This document shows positions 27,824 to 37,411 of a stretch of 64,000 nt of DNA, in pieces (position 1 is the stretch's first letter; each line of letters begins with the position of its first letter). The stretch comes from Plastoroseomonas arctica (lineage in GTDB: Bacteria; Pseudomonadota; Alphaproteobacteria; Acetobacterales; Acetobacteraceae): the NCBI RefSeq assembly GCF_018128965.1, contig NZ_JAAEDH010000006.1, forward strand, positions 62,001 to 126,000. Direction: 5' to 3'. The translations under genes and the position numbers were made by a program. The notes below the pieces were generated by a model. The model worked only from the letters and a program-made list of their open reading frames with translations, did no database searches and was not told where the DNA came from.

Positions 27824-28740
27824 GCGATGTGACGCAGGCGCGCCGGGTATGGCTGCCGTGGCGCGCGCGGGCGGCCGCGCCGGCGCGGCTGCGCGCGCCG
27901 AGCTTTGGGAAGAATTTCAAGATCGGGCTGGGTGCGGGGATCATCCTCGCGATGATCCTCACCGCGATCTTCGCGCCCTTCATCGCGCCCTATGACCCGT
28001 ACCAGCAGTCCCTCGCGATGCGGCTGAAACCGCCCGCCTGGATGGAAGGCGGCAGCGCGCGCAACTGGCTCGGCACCGACACCTATGGGCGCGATCTGCT
28101 CTCGCGACTCATCTACGGCGCACGGCTGTCGATCCTGGTGGGCGTCGCGTCGATGCTGCTCTCCTGCGTCATCGGCACCACGGCGGGGCTGGTCGCGGGG
28201 TACAAGGGCGGGCGCGTCGAGCAGGTCATCATGCGGCTGGCCGATGCGCAGATGGCCATTCCCGAAATCCTGCTCGCGATCCTGATGGTTGCGGCGATCG
28301 GGGGGAGTGCGACGAACCTCATCCTGGTGCTCGGCGTGTCGCGGTGGATGGTCTATGCGCGGGTGATCTTCGGGCTCACGCGGTCGCTGAAGCAGCGGCC
28401 CTTCGTGGAGGCGGCGACGCTGTTCGGCGGCTCGGACCGCTACATCATCCGCCGCCACATCCTGCCGCAGATCATCCCGGTGCTGACGGTGGTCGCCACT
28501 TTGCAGGTCGCGCAGATGGTGTTGCAGGAGACCGCGCTGTCCTATCTCGGCCTGGGGTTGCCGAACCCGACGGCGACCTGGGGGAACATCCTCGCCGAGG
28601 GATCGTCGCGGCTGTTCGTGGCACCCTGGATCGCGGACCTCGCCGGTGTGGCGATCATTCTGCTCGTCTGGGGGATCAACATGTTCGGCAATGGGTTGCG
28701 CGAACATATCGACCCGCAATCGCGTCTCGCGCCTCGCTGA
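27820..28740 (+). CDS. Dpp/Opp-type ABC transporter permease (DppC-like)
   Basis: A 306-residue permease with an N-terminal cytoplasmic stretch, then six helices. Hallmarks are YDPYQQSLAMRLKPP...NWLGTDTYGRDLLSRLIYGARLS and the EAA loop FVEAATLFGGSDRYIIRRHILPQ. It completes a five-part importer: two ATPases, receptor and two permeases. Thirteen bases separate it from the first monooxygenase, which has its own AAGGA site. Confidence 0.93.
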   Translation: MSDVTQARRVWLPWRARAAAPARLRAPSFGKNFKIGLGAGIILAMILTAIFAPFIAPYDPYQQSLAMRLKPPAWMEGGSARNWLGTDTYGRDLLSRLIYGARLSILVGVASMLLSCVIGTTAGLVAGYKGGRVEQVIMRLADAQMAIPEILLAILMVAAIGGSATNLILVLGVSRWMVYARVIFGLTRSLKQRPFVEAATLFGGSDRYIIRRHILPQIIPVLTVVATLQVAQMVLQETALSYLGLGLPNPTATWGNILAEGSSRLFVAPWIADLAGVAIILLVWGINMFGNGLREHIDPQSRLAPR

Positions 28741-28753
28741 AAGGAAGCACTCG

Positions 28754-30058
28754 ATGCCCAAGCCGTTTCACCTCGCCTGGTTTCTCTCGCGTGGGTATGG
28801 CCCGAAGGCCTGGCGCCATGATTGGGGCGGCACCGATGGCACGCAGGCGCGGTGGATGCAGCCCGACCTGTTCGTCGATCTCGCGATGGCGATGGAGCGC
28901 GCCTGCTTCGACTACCTGATCATCGAGGACAGCTGCAACGTCAGCTATACCTACAAGGGCAACCACGACACCTATCTGCGCTATGCGGCGGCGACGCCGA
29001 AGCTCGACCCCGCAGTGCTGGTGCCCTACCTCGCGCAGGCGACGAAGAATCTGGGCATCGTGCCGACGCTGTCCGCTTCCGAGTATCCGCCGTTTCTGCT
29101 GGCGCGGCTGGTCAACTCGCTCGACCACGTGACCGAGGGGCGCGTCGGGTGGAACATCGTCACCGGCAGCAATGATGGCGGCGCGCAGAATTACGGGTCG
29201 GACAAACACATCCCGCATGATGAGCGCTACGACCGGGCCGACGAGATGTGCGATGTGGTGACGCGGCTGTGGGAGTCTTGGGAGCCCGACGCGATGGTGC
29301 TGGACCGCGAGAACGCGATCTTCGCGGATGGGCAGAAGGTCCATGCGATCAACCATGAGGGGAAGTACTTCAAGGTGCGCGGGCCGCTGAGCGCGCCGCG
29401 CTCGCCGCAGGGGCGGCCGGTGCTGTGCCAGGCGGGCGGGTCACCGCGGGGGATCACCTTCGCGTCGAAATGGGCGGATACGATCATCGCGTCGCAGACC
29501 TCGGTGGAGTCGATGAAGGCGTATCGCGACGAGGTGCGGCGCAACGCCGTGCTGCACGGGCGCGACCCCGACAAGATCAAGGTCCTGTTCCTCGCCGACC
29601 CGATCGTGGATGTGACGATGGAGCAGGCGCGGCTGCGGCGGCAGAAGGACATCCAGTTCGCCTCCGACAATGTCGAGTTCACGCAGGCGATGATGTCCAC
29701 GCTGACGGGGATCGATTTTTCGAAGTACCCCGTGGATGAGCCGCTGCCCGCGCTCACCTCCAACGGCCATCAATCCGTCGTCGCGAAATACGCCGGGCGC
29801 ACGCCGCGCGAGATCGGGATGGCGCAGGCGAACCGTTCGGGGCTCGACTACACCGGCACGCCCGACCATGTCGCGGGGATGATGCAGGAGGTGATGGAGG
29901 AGGTCGGCGGCGATGGCTACCTGCTCACCTATGGCGATTTCAGCCGGCGCTACGTGGCCGAGATCACCGATGGCCTGGTGCCGGAATTGCAGAAGCGCGG
30001 GCTCACCAAGCGCGGCTACGCGCACAAGACCTTCCGCGACAATCTGATGGATTTCTGA
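28754..30058 (+). CDS. NtaA/SnaA/DszA-family FMN-dependent monooxygenase (copy 1)
   Basis: A 434-residue LLM-class oxygenase that needs reduced FMN from a separate reductase. Family features: ACFDYLIIEDSC, the insertion with SEYPPFLLARLVNSLDHVTEGRVGWNIVTGSNDGGAQNYG, and the glycine-rich FKVRGPLSAPRSPQGRPVLCQAGGSPRG. Relatives oxidise nitrilotriacetate, EDTA, dibenzothiophene sulfone and other C-N or C-S compounds. It is co-directional with the five-part importer and adjacent to a near-identical paralogue. No flavin reductase gene is in the operon. Confidence 0.88.
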   Translation: MPKPFHLAWFLSRGYGPKAWRHDWGGTDGTQARWMQPDLFVDLAMAMERACFDYLIIEDSCNVSYTYKGNHDTYLRYAAATPKLDPAVLVPYLAQATKNLGIVPTLSASEYPPFLLARLVNSLDHVTEGRVGWNIVTGSNDGGAQNYGSDKHIPHDERYDRADEMCDVVTRLWESWEPDAMVLDRENAIFADGQKVHAINHEGKYFKVRGPLSAPRSPQGRPVLCQAGGSPRGITFASKWADTIIASQTSVESMKAYRDEVRRNAVLHGRDPDKIKVLFLADPIVDVTMEQARLRRQKDIQFASDNVEFTQAMMSTLTGIDFSKYPVDEPLPALTSNGHQSVVAKYAGRTPREIGMAQANRSGLDYTGTPDHVAGMMQEVMEEVGGDGYLLTYGDFSRRYVAEITDGLVPELQKRGLTKRGYAHKTFRDNLMDF

Positions 30059-30059
30059 G

Positions 30060-31364
30060 ATGCCAAAACCCTTCCACCTCGCCTGGTTTCTCTCGCGCGG
30101 CTATGGCCCGAAGGCGTGGCGGCAGGAATGGGGCGGCACCGATGCCGCCCAGGCGCGGTGGATGATGCCCGATCTCTTCGTCGATCTCGCGCAGGGAATG
30201 GAGCGGGCCTGCTTCGACTACCTGATCATCGAGGACAGCTGCAACGTGCCCTATACCTACAAGGGCAATCACGACACCTATCTGCGCTATGCGGCCTCGA
30301 CGCCGAAGATGGATCCGGCGGTATTGGTGCCGTATCTGGCGCGCGCCACGAAACACCTCGGCATCATCCCCACGCTTTCCACGTCGGAATACCCGCCCTT
30401 CCTCTTGGCGCGGCTGGTCAATTCGCTGGACCACACGACCGAGGGGCGCGTCGGGTGGAACATCGTCACCGGCAGCAATGATGGCGGCGCGCAGAATTAC
30501 GGCATGGACAAGCACTTCGCCCATGATGATCGCTACGACCGCGCCGATGAGTTTGCCGACATCGTCACCCAGCTGTGGGAATCCTGGGATCCCGACGCGG
30601 TGGTGCTGGATCGTGAGGGCGCCATCTTCGCCGATGGGCAGAAGGTCCGCGCGATCAATTACGAGGGGCAGTACTTCAAGGTGCGCGGCCCGCTGAGCGC
30701 GCCGCGCTCGCCGCAGGGCCGGCCCGTGCTGTGCCAAGCCGGAGGCTCGCCGCGCGGCCAGGTCTTCGCCGCGAAATGGGCCGACACCATCATCGCCTCC
30801 CTGGAGACCGTGGCCGACATGAAGGCCTTCCGCCAGAAGGTCCACGCCCAGGCGCGCAGCACCGGCCGCGACCCCGCGAGCATAAAAATCCTGTTCCTCG
30901 CCTACCCGATCATCGACGTCTCGATGGAAACGGCGCGGCAGCGTCGTGACACCGAGATCGCCGATGCCGGCAAGCACATCGATGCCTCGCTCGCGATGCT
31001 GTCGCGGATCAGCGGCATCGACCTCTCGAAATACCCGCTCGATGAGCCGCTGCCGGTGCTCACCTCCAACGGCCACCAGTCGAGTGTCGCGAAATACGCC
31101 GGCCGCACGCCGCGCGCCCTTGCACTCGCCAACGCGAACAAGTCCGGCATCGACTACACCGGCACGGTGGACCACGTGGCGTCGATGATGGAGGACATCA
31201 TGGAGGAGGTCGGCGGCGACGGCTTCCTGCTGTTCAACGGCGATTTCACGCGCCGCTACATCGCGGAAATCTGCGACGGGCTGGTACCGGAACTGCAGAA
31301 GCGCGGCCTCACGAAACGGCGCTACGAGCACCGGACCTTCCGCGACAACCTCATGGCATTCTGA
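30060..31364 (+). CDS. NtaA/SnaA/DszA-family FMN-dependent monooxygenase (copy 2)
   Basis: A 434-residue paralogue of the preceding gene, the same length and collinear throughout: both begin MPKPFHLAWFLSRGYGPKAWR and share the FDYLIIEDSC, NIVTGSNDGGAQNYG and QAGGSPRG motifs. Differences cluster around residues 260-320 (DMKAFRQKVHAQARSTGRDP...RRDTEIADAGKHIDASLAML). The start is one base after the previous stop, with no ribosome binding site of its own, so translation is coupled. This is a tandem duplication, and the two may form a heteromer or act on related substrates. Confidence 0.88.
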   Translation: MPKPFHLAWFLSRGYGPKAWRQEWGGTDAAQARWMMPDLFVDLAQGMERACFDYLIIEDSCNVPYTYKGNHDTYLRYAASTPKMDPAVLVPYLARATKHLGIIPTLSTSEYPPFLLARLVNSLDHTTEGRVGWNIVTGSNDGGAQNYGMDKHFAHDDRYDRADEFADIVTQLWESWDPDAVVLDREGAIFADGQKVRAINYEGQYFKVRGPLSAPRSPQGRPVLCQAGGSPRGQVFAAKWADTIIASLETVADMKAFRQKVHAQARSTGRDPASIKILFLAYPIIDVSMETARQRRDTEIADAGKHIDASLAMLSRISGIDLSKYPLDEPLPVLTSNGHQSSVAKYAGRTPRALALANANKSGIDYTGTVDHVASMMEDIMEEVGGDGFLLFNGDFTRRYIAEICDGLVPELQKRGLTKRRYEHRTFRDNLMAF

Positions 31365-31414
31365 TCGCTGACCGTCGCCGGAAGCCAAGTCTTCCAGCGC
31401 CTGTGGACGATCGC

Positions 31415-34400
31415 CTATGAACGCGTCAAGGAAGCAGCTGTTCCACGGTGTTCGCCGCTCTCGCGCGCCAGCAACCGCCGTAGCGCGGCGTGCAATTCGC
31501 CCTCGGCCAGCGGCTTGCGCAGCAACTCGGCACCACGGGCGACGCTGCTGCCGGGCGGAAGCTCCCCGTAACCCGTCGCCCAGACCACCGGGACGCCACG
31601 GTCGGACAGCAGCTCCGCCACCGGAAAGGCAAACCGCCCCTTCAGGTTCACATCGAGCACCGCCGCACTCAGGCGGCCTGCCTCTGCCGCCGCGAGCTTC
31701 AGCGCCTCGTCCAGCGCCATGGCGGGACCGATCACTTCGCAGCCGAGCCGGGTCAGCGTCTCGGTGATCTCCATCGCGATGAGCGGCTCGTCCTCCACGA
31801 CCAGAACCGCGCGCCCGCGCAGCGACCTTGGCGCCACGACGGGCGCCGGGCGGCCCGAAGCCGGATGTTCGATCCTGTCGACACCGCCGCCATCGGCGGC
31901 CGCCAGGTGTCTCGGCGCGATGGTCACCTCGCAGCACAGGCCACCCGTCTCCCACGCCATCGTCGCCACGCCGTCGAGCTGGCCGCGGACCGTCGCCTCG
32001 ATCAACGTGGTGCCGAAGCCGCGGCGCTCCGGTGCCGCAGCGATCGGCGGCCCGCCCTGCTCGTGCCAGCAGAGGCGAACCGGCGCATCGGGCGCGTCCT
32101 GCTTCCAGGAGACGCTGAGGCGGCCTCCCGTGGTGGAGAGCGCACCGTATTTGACCGCATTGGTCGCCATCTCGTGCAGCACCATCGACAGGGGCTGGAC
32201 CGCCTCGGGTCGCAGGCGCAGCGCCTGACCCGCGATCACCACGCGCGCGCCGCCGCTATGGGCGGCCAGCTCCTCATCGACGACCGCGCGCAGGTCGGTG
32301 CCGCGCCAGCGATCATCGGACAGCAGGGTATGCGCCCGGGCGAGCGCGGCGACGCGGCCTTCCACCGCATGCGCATATTCCCGCACGTCGGACGCCTTGG
32401 TCAGCCGCACCACGCTCTGCACGACGGCGAGCGCGTTCTTCGCGCGGTGGTCCACCTCCCGCGTCAACAATGCCTGGCGCTCGGCGGCGGCCCGCCGCGC
32501 GGTGACGTCGAGGAACAGCGCGCCGAACCGCCCGGGGCCGACCCGGTAGGCGGAGAGTTCGAACCAGCGCTTGAGCGCGGCGGTCTCGTGCTCGACATGG
32601 GCCGGTTCGCCCGTCTCGACCACGCGGGCGAAGGTCTCGACCCAGAACGGCTCGATGCCCGGCAGCACCTCGCTGGCCAGCCGCCCGGTAAGCCGGTGGA
32701 CGGGAATGCCGGTCAGGCGTTCGACGGCCGCGTTGACCTCCACATGACGGAAATCCACCGCGCGGCCCGTGGCGTCATGGACCAGTTCGCCGATGAAGCA
32801 GCCCTCGTGCATGCGGTCGAGCAGGTCGCGCCAACGCGCCTCGCCCGCATCGACCGCCGCCGCCGCTTCCCGCCGGATGCGCGCGAGCCGGAGATTGGCG
32901 CCGACGCGTGCGAGCAGTTCGCGCGCCGAGAACGGCTTGACCAGGTAGTCATCGGCGCCGGCATCGAGACCCTCGATCTCCGCCTCCTCCCCGGCGCGCG
33001 CCGAGAGAAGCAGCACCGGTGCCTCGCGCGTGCGCGGATCCGCGCGCAGGGCACGCACCAGCCCGTAGCCGTCGAGCCGTGGCATCATCACGTCGGACAG
33101 CACGAGCGCGGGCGGGTTTTCCCGCGCGACCGCGGCCGCCTCTTCCCCGTCGGGCGCCGTCTCCACCCGGTAGCCCGCGGCGGTGAGGAGCCGGCGCAGG
33201 TAGTCCCGCATATCGGCATTGTCATCCGCGACGAGGATGCGCTCGGCCGTGGCGGTGGTCGCCCCGACCGCCAGTTCGGCGCCGGCGAGGTCCAAAGTCT
33301 CATCGGCGCGCGCGGCATCCTCCCCATCGGGGAGCCAGCGCAGCGCCTCGCCCACGAAGGCTTCGGTGCGCGCGGCGGTGGACGCGATAGCCGCAGTCGA
33401 CGCGGCGGCGGCGAGCGCCTCGGCCGGCACATGCGCGGTGCCGAGCGGAACACGGACGGTGAAGACGCTGCCGCGACCGCGCTCGCTCGTCGCGAAGACG
33501 TCGCCGCCGTGCAGCCGCGCGAGTTCGCGCACCAGCGCGAGCCCAATGCCGCTGCCCTCATGCGTGCGCCCCGCGGCACCCTCGACGCGATGAAAGCGGT
33601 CGAACAGACGCGGCAGCTCCTGCTCGGGAATGCCGGTGCCGGTGTCGCGCACGACGAGCTCCGCGCAGCCATCCGCGGCGCGGAGCGACACGGCGATCAT
33701 GCCCTCGAAGGTGAACTTGAATGCGTTGGAGACGAGGTTGAGGACGATCTTCTCCCACATTTCGCGATCCACATGCACCGGGTCGCTCAGCGTCGGGCAG
33801 TCCACCACGAGGCGCAGCCCGGCGCGCTCGCAGGCCGAGCGGAAGGCGCTGGCGAGGTCGGCGGTGAGCGGGCCGAGATCGGTGGGTGCGAAGCGCGCCT
33901 GCACGCGCCCGGCCTCGACGCGGGAGAAATCGAGCAGCGTGTTCACCAGGCGCAGCAGCCGCAGGCCGTTGCGGTGCGCGGTCTGGGTGAGGTCGCGCTG
34001 GTCACCCGGCAGCGGCACCCGCAGCAGCTCCTCCAGCGGGCCCAGCATCAGCGCGAGCGGGGTACGGAATTCATGGCTGACATTGGAGAAGAACGCGGTC
34101 TTCGCGCGGTCGAGCTCGGCCAGGGATTCCGCGCGGCGGCGCTCCGCCTCATAGGCGCGGACATTGGCGACGGCGGTGCCGATATGCCCTGCGGCGAGTT
34201 CGAAGAATGACCGGTAGGCGGCGTCGAGGGGGCGCCGCGGATTGACGCCGCAGACCAGGAAGCCCGCCGGCTGCTCGTGCCCGGGTGCGGCGAGCGGCAG
34301 CACCAGCGCACGCGACGCCGCGTCGCCCCAGGGACCACCGGGGAGCGGCGGCAGGCCATCAAGGCTGGCCTCGACCGGCAGGCCGGATTCGGCGGCGGCG

Positions 34401-35179
34401 CGCAGCGGCCAGGGCGCGCCGATGCCGGCAGCATCGCCGACGGCGGCGGGATGGTCCTCGGGCAGGCCCGCGTGCGCCGCGAGGCTGACCCGGCCACCCT
34501 CCGCATCGAGCAGGTAGATCAGCGCGAACGGCACGTCGGCGGGCGAGGTCTCCAAAGTCGCGGCGGCGCGGGCGCAGGCATCCTCGGCGCTGCGCGCCTC
34601 CTTCGCCCGCGCCCCGAGCTCACCGAGCACGCGCAGGCGGCGCTCACCTAGGATGCGCTCGGTCTCCTCGGTCACCACGCACAGCATGCCCGAAATCCGC
34701 CCGTCATCATCGGCAAGGGGCGAGTAGGAGAAGGTGTGGTAGGTCTCCTCGGGAAATCCGGAGCGCTGCAGGAACAGCAGCAGCGCCTCGTCCCAGGTCG
34801 CCTCGCCGGTGGAGAGCACGCGCTCGATCCGCGGCCCGATATCCGGCCAGATCTCCTGCCACACCCTGTCCGAGCGCGCGCCCAGCACCCAGTCGCGCTT
34901 GATGCCGACGGTCGGGAGATAGGCGTCGTTGCACAGGAAGGTCAGCTCCGGCCCCCACGCCATCCACATGGCGTAGCGCGAGCCGAGCATGGTGCGGACG
35001 GTGGTGCGCAGCGCGACTGGCCAATGCTCCGGCGGACCGAGCGGCGTCGCCGCCCAATCCTGGCGGCGCATGCGGTCGCCCATGTCGCCGCCGAGTGCGA
35101 AGAGGTCGGGCGAAGCGGCGCGAGGCAAGCTGACTTTCCCAGGAAGTTCCATGCACACCGTCGATCGAGCGCAGATCAT
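31415..35179 (-). CDS. Hybrid sensor histidine kinase with two kinase cores and two receiver domains
   Basis: A 1254-residue soluble sensor without clear membrane segments. In order: an N-terminal PAS-like domain (WMAWGPELTFLCNDAYLP), a GAF-like domain, HisKA with FSNVSHEFRTPLALMLGP, HATPase_c with VRDTGTGIPEQELPRLFDRF and GSGIGLALVREL, receiver 1 (ILVADDNADMRDYLRRLL...LVLSDVMMPRLDGYG), a second PAS (RLTGIPVHRLTG), an HWE/HisKA_2 kinase (LLTREVDHRAKNALAVVQSVV and VLHEMATNAVKYGAL), and receiver 2 (VLVVEDEPLIAMEI...AAVLDVNLKG). No separate response regulator lies nearby. The start is uncertain: ATG 35179 or ATG 35152, neither with a good ribosome binding site. Confidence 0.9.
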   Translation of the reverse strand: MICARSTVCMELPGKVSLPRAASPDLFALGGDMGDRMRRQDWAATPLGPPEHWPVALRTTVRTMLGSRYAMWMAWGPELTFLCNDAYLPTVGIKRDWVLGARSDRVWQEIWPDIGPRIERVLSTGEATWDEALLLFLQRSGFPEETYHTFSYSPLADDDGRISGMLCVVTEETERILGERRLRVLGELGARAKEARSAEDACARAAATLETSPADVPFALIYLLDAEGGRVSLAAHAGLPEDHPAAVGDAAGIGAPWPLRAAAESGLPVEASLDGLPPLPGGPWGDAASRALVLPLAAPGHEQPAGFLVCGVNPRRPLDAAYRSFFELAAGHIGTAVANVRAYEAERRRAESLAELDRAKTAFFSNVSHEFRTPLALMLGPLEELLRVPLPGDQRDLTQTAHRNGLRLLRLVNTLLDFSRVEAGRVQARFAPTDLGPLTADLASAFRSACERAGLRLVVDCPTLSDPVHVDREMWEKIVLNLVSNAFKFTFEGMIAVSLRAADGCAELVVRDTGTGIPEQELPRLFDRFHRVEGAAGRTHEGSGIGLALVRELARLHGGDVFATSERGRGSVFTVRVPLGTAHVPAEALAAAASTAAIASTAARTEAFVGEALRWLPDGEDAARADETLDLAGAELAVGATTATAERILVADDNADMRDYLRRLLTAAGYRVETAPDGEEAAAVARENPPALVLSDVMMPRLDGYGLVRALRADPRTREAPVLLLSARAGEEAEIEGLDAGADDYLVKPFSARELLARVGANLRLARIRREAAAAVDAGEARWRDLLDRMHEGCFIGELVHDATGRAVDFRHVEVNAAVERLTGIPVHRLTGRLASEVLPGIEPFWVETFARVVETGEPAHVEHETAALKRWFELSAYRVGPGRFGALFLDVTARRAAAERQALLTREVDHRAKNALAVVQSVVRLTKASDVREYAHAVEGRVAALARAHTLLSDDRWRGTDLRAVVDEELAAHSGGARVVIAGQALRLRPEAVQPLSMVLHEMATNAVKYGALSTTGGRLSVSWKQDAPDAPVRLCWHEQGGPPIAAAPERRGFGTTLIEATVRGQLDGVATMAWETGGLCCEVTIAPRHLAAADGGGVDRIEHPASGRPAPVVAPRSLRGRAVLVVEDEPLIAMEITETLTRLGCEVIGPAMALDEALKLAAAEAGRLSAAVLDVNLKGRFAFPVAELLSDRGVPVVWATGYGELPPGSSVARGAELLRKPLAEGELHAALRRLLARESGEHRGTAASLTRS

Positions 35180-35336
35180 TGAGACATTTGGCAGCGTCCA
35201 CGCCAGCTAACGCGGCACCCGGCGAATGAGGAATGTAACGGCTGCCTCGATCGGTTCACGTTTCCGTGACTGCAAAGCCGCCGGGCCGACGCCGCCGCCC
35301 GGTTCGCCCATTCGAAAGCACGGCATCGAGGGCGGC

Positions 35337-36395
35337 TCATTGCGCCTCGAAATGCTGCTCTCCTAGGCCGCCCAGAGGCAGCCACAGCACGTCGTCGATC
35401 CCTCGCGCACCGCTCGCCAGCATCGCCAGCCGGTCAAAGCCCAGCGCGATGCCCGCGCTCGCCGGCATGCCGTGGTCCAACGCGGCGAGGAAATCCTCAT
35501 CGGCTGGCCAGCCCTCGCCATAGCGGCGCTGGCGCTCGGCGACATCGGCCGCGAAGCGCGCCCGCTGCTCCGCCGCGTCGGTGAGCTCGTCGAACGCATT
35601 GGCCAGTTCGATCCCCGCCACGAACAGCTCGAAGCGGAGCGCGGCGCGCGGGTCGGCGGGGTCGCGCCGCGCCAGGGCCGCCTGCGGCGCCGGCCAATGC
35701 GTGAGGAAGGTCGCGCACTCGCGCCCGATCACCGGCTCCACCCGCTCCAGCAGCAGGCGGAAGAACAGGTCCTCCCAATCCTCGCCTTCGCGCAGCGCGA
35801 CACCGGCGGCCGCCGAAAGCATCGCGGCATTGCCCCGCCCCTCCGGCGAGACCGTCGCTAACAGATCGGGCACGGCGGCGTGGCGCGCGAAGGCCTCGGC
35901 CATGGGCAGGCGCTGGAAAGGCAGCGCGAGGTCGGTCTCGACGCCGGCATGGCCCACCCGCGGCGGGCAGACGGCGCGGATGAACGCCTCCGTCTCATCC
36001 ATCAGCCCAGCGAGATCGGCACCCGGGCTATACCATTCGAGCATGGTGAATTCCGGATGGTGGCGCGGCGAAACCTCGCCATTGCGCCACACCCGCGCGA
36101 GTTCGAAAACCGGCCCGGCGCCGCCGGCGAGCAGCCGCTTGATCGCGAGTTCGGGCGAGGTGCGCAGCCACAGCGTCGTCTCCCGCCCGCGCCCCAGATG
36201 CGGGCGATAGCGCGTGGAGAAACCCATCAGGTGCACCTCCATCCCCGGCACCGGCACCAGGCAGGGCGTCTCCACCTCGCGGTAGCCGCGCGCGGTGAAG
36301 AATGACCGCGTCGCAGCGCTCAGCCGTGCGCGCGCATCGAGAAAGGGCAGCCGCGCGGCCAGACGCTCAGGATGCCATATGGGCTTCTCCGCCAT
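35337..36395 (-). CDS. epmA: EF-P lysine lysyltransferase EpmA (GenX/PoxA)
   Basis: A 352-residue class II aminoacyl-tRNA synthetase paralogue that puts (R)-beta-lysine on elongation factor P. Class II motifs are visible: motif 2 FELARVWRNGEVSPRHHPEFTMLEWY and motif 3 ASAGIALGFDRLAMLASG near the end. It lacks the anticodon-binding domain of LysS, as expected from its length. ATG 36395 is preferred over GTG 36407 because GGAAGG then lies 12 bases upstream rather than adjacent. It is divergent from epmB, the enzyme that makes its substrate, with only 35 bp between starts. Confidence 0.93.
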   Translation of the reverse strand: MAEKPIWHPERLAARLPFLDARARLSAATRSFFTARGYREVETPCLVPVPGMEVHLMGFSTRYRPHLGRGRETTLWLRTSPELAIKRLLAGGAGPVFELARVWRNGEVSPRHHPEFTMLEWYSPGADLAGLMDETEAFIRAVCPPRVGHAGVETDLALPFQRLPMAEAFARHAAVPDLLATVSPEGRGNAAMLSAAAGVALREGEDWEDLFFRLLLERVEPVIGRECATFLTHWPAPQAALARRDPADPRAALRFELFVAGIELANAFDELTDAAEQRARFAADVAERQRRYGEGWPADEDFLAALDHGMPASAGIALGFDRLAMLASGARGIDDVLWLPLGGLGEQHFEAQ

Positions 36396-36430
36396 GGACG
36401 CGCTCACCCTTCCCGGACTACCACCGCATC

Positions 36431-37411
36431 ATGCCCGATGGCCTGCCCCCCCGCACCCTCCGCGATGCCGATGCATTGCTCGCCGCCGGGCTGATCACGC
36501 CCGCTGCAGTATACGATGCGCGTGCCGTCGGAGCGCGCTACGCCATCGCGCTGACGCAAGCGGTTGCACGCCTCATCACCGCTCCCGATGACCCGATCGC
36601 GCGGCAGTATCTGCCCCATCCGAACGAACTGATCAGCGCGCCGGACGAGATCAGCGACCCCACGGCGGATGCACCGTTTACGCCGGTGAAGGGCGTAGTG
36701 CACCGCTATCCCGACCGGGCCCTGCTCAAGCCGCTGCTGGCCTGCCCGGTCTATTGCCGCTTCTGTTTCCGCCGCGAGGTGGTGGGGCCCGATGGCGGCC
36801 TTCTCACCGAAGCCGAGCTCGACACCGCCATCGCCTGGTTCGCGCACACGCCCGAAGTGCGCGAGGTGATCCTCACCGGCGGCGATCCGCTGATGCTCTC
36901 GCCGCGCCGCCTCGCGGACCTCCTGGGCCGGCTCGCGGCGATCCCGCATATCGACATCCTGCGCATCCACAGCCGCGTGCCGGTCGCCGATCCCAGCCGC
37001 GTCACCGCGGCGCTCGCCGATGCGCTGACGCTGGACAAGCCGCTCTACCTCTGCGTCCACGCCAACCACGCGCGCGAATTTACCGATGCGGCGCGCGACA
37101 GCCTGCGGCGGCTGCACGGCGCGGGTGTCGTGCTGCTCGGGCAGTCGGTGCTCCTGGCCGGCGTCAACGACAGCGAAGCCGCGCTGGAGGATCTGTTCCG
37201 CGCCATGCTGGCGGCGCGCATCAAGCCCTACTACCTCCACCAGCTCGATCTCGCGCCGGGCACGGCCCGCTTCCGCGTTCCGGCCGCGCGCGGCCGCGCG
37301 CTGCTGCAGGGGCTGCGCGGCCGTGTTACCGGCCTCGCCTGGCCGGCCTATGTCGAGGAGGCGCCCGGCGGCGCCGGCAAGCGGCCGATCGGCCCAGGAT
37401 TTCCCGCATGA
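36431..37411 (+). CDS. epmB: EF-P beta-lysylation protein EpmB (L-lysine 2,3-aminomutase)
   Basis: A 326-residue radical-SAM, PLP-dependent enzyme converting L-lysine to (R)-beta-lysine for EpmA. The Fe-S cluster motif is C105-VYC109-RFC112 (CPVYCRFCFRR), followed by EVILTGGDPLMLSPRRL. The PLP-binding region lies in KPYYLHQLDLAPGTARFRV. The length matches EpmB rather than the longer catabolic aminomutases. The ATG at 36431 gives a family-like N-terminus. It overlaps the next gene (GT61) by 4 bp. The efp gene is not in the window. Confidence 0.93.
   Translation: MPDGLPPRTLRDADALLAAGLITPAAVYDARAVGARYAIALTQAVARLITAPDDPIARQYLPHPNELISAPDEISDPTADAPFTPVKGVVHRYPDRALLKPLLACPVYCRFCFRREVVGPDGGLLTEAELDTAIAWFAHTPEVREVILTGGDPLMLSPRRLADLLGRLAAIPHIDILRIHSRVPVADPSRVTAALADALTLDKPLYLCVHANHAREFTDAARDSLRRLHGAGVVLLGQSVLLAGVNDSEAALEDLFRAMLAARIKPYYLHQLDLAPGTARFRVPAARGRALLQGLRGRVTGLAWPAYVEEAPGGAGKRPIGPGFPA

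Noticed and set aside
31490-34210. Long open frame on the + strand opposite the hybrid sensor kinase
   Set aside because: It mirrors the kinase gene and lacks any domain pattern.
35235-35265. Possible EcfG-type promoter (GGAAA...CGTTAC) upstream of the sensor kinase
   Set aside because: The -35 element is not exact GGAAC and the 20-base spacer is too long for the usual 16-17.
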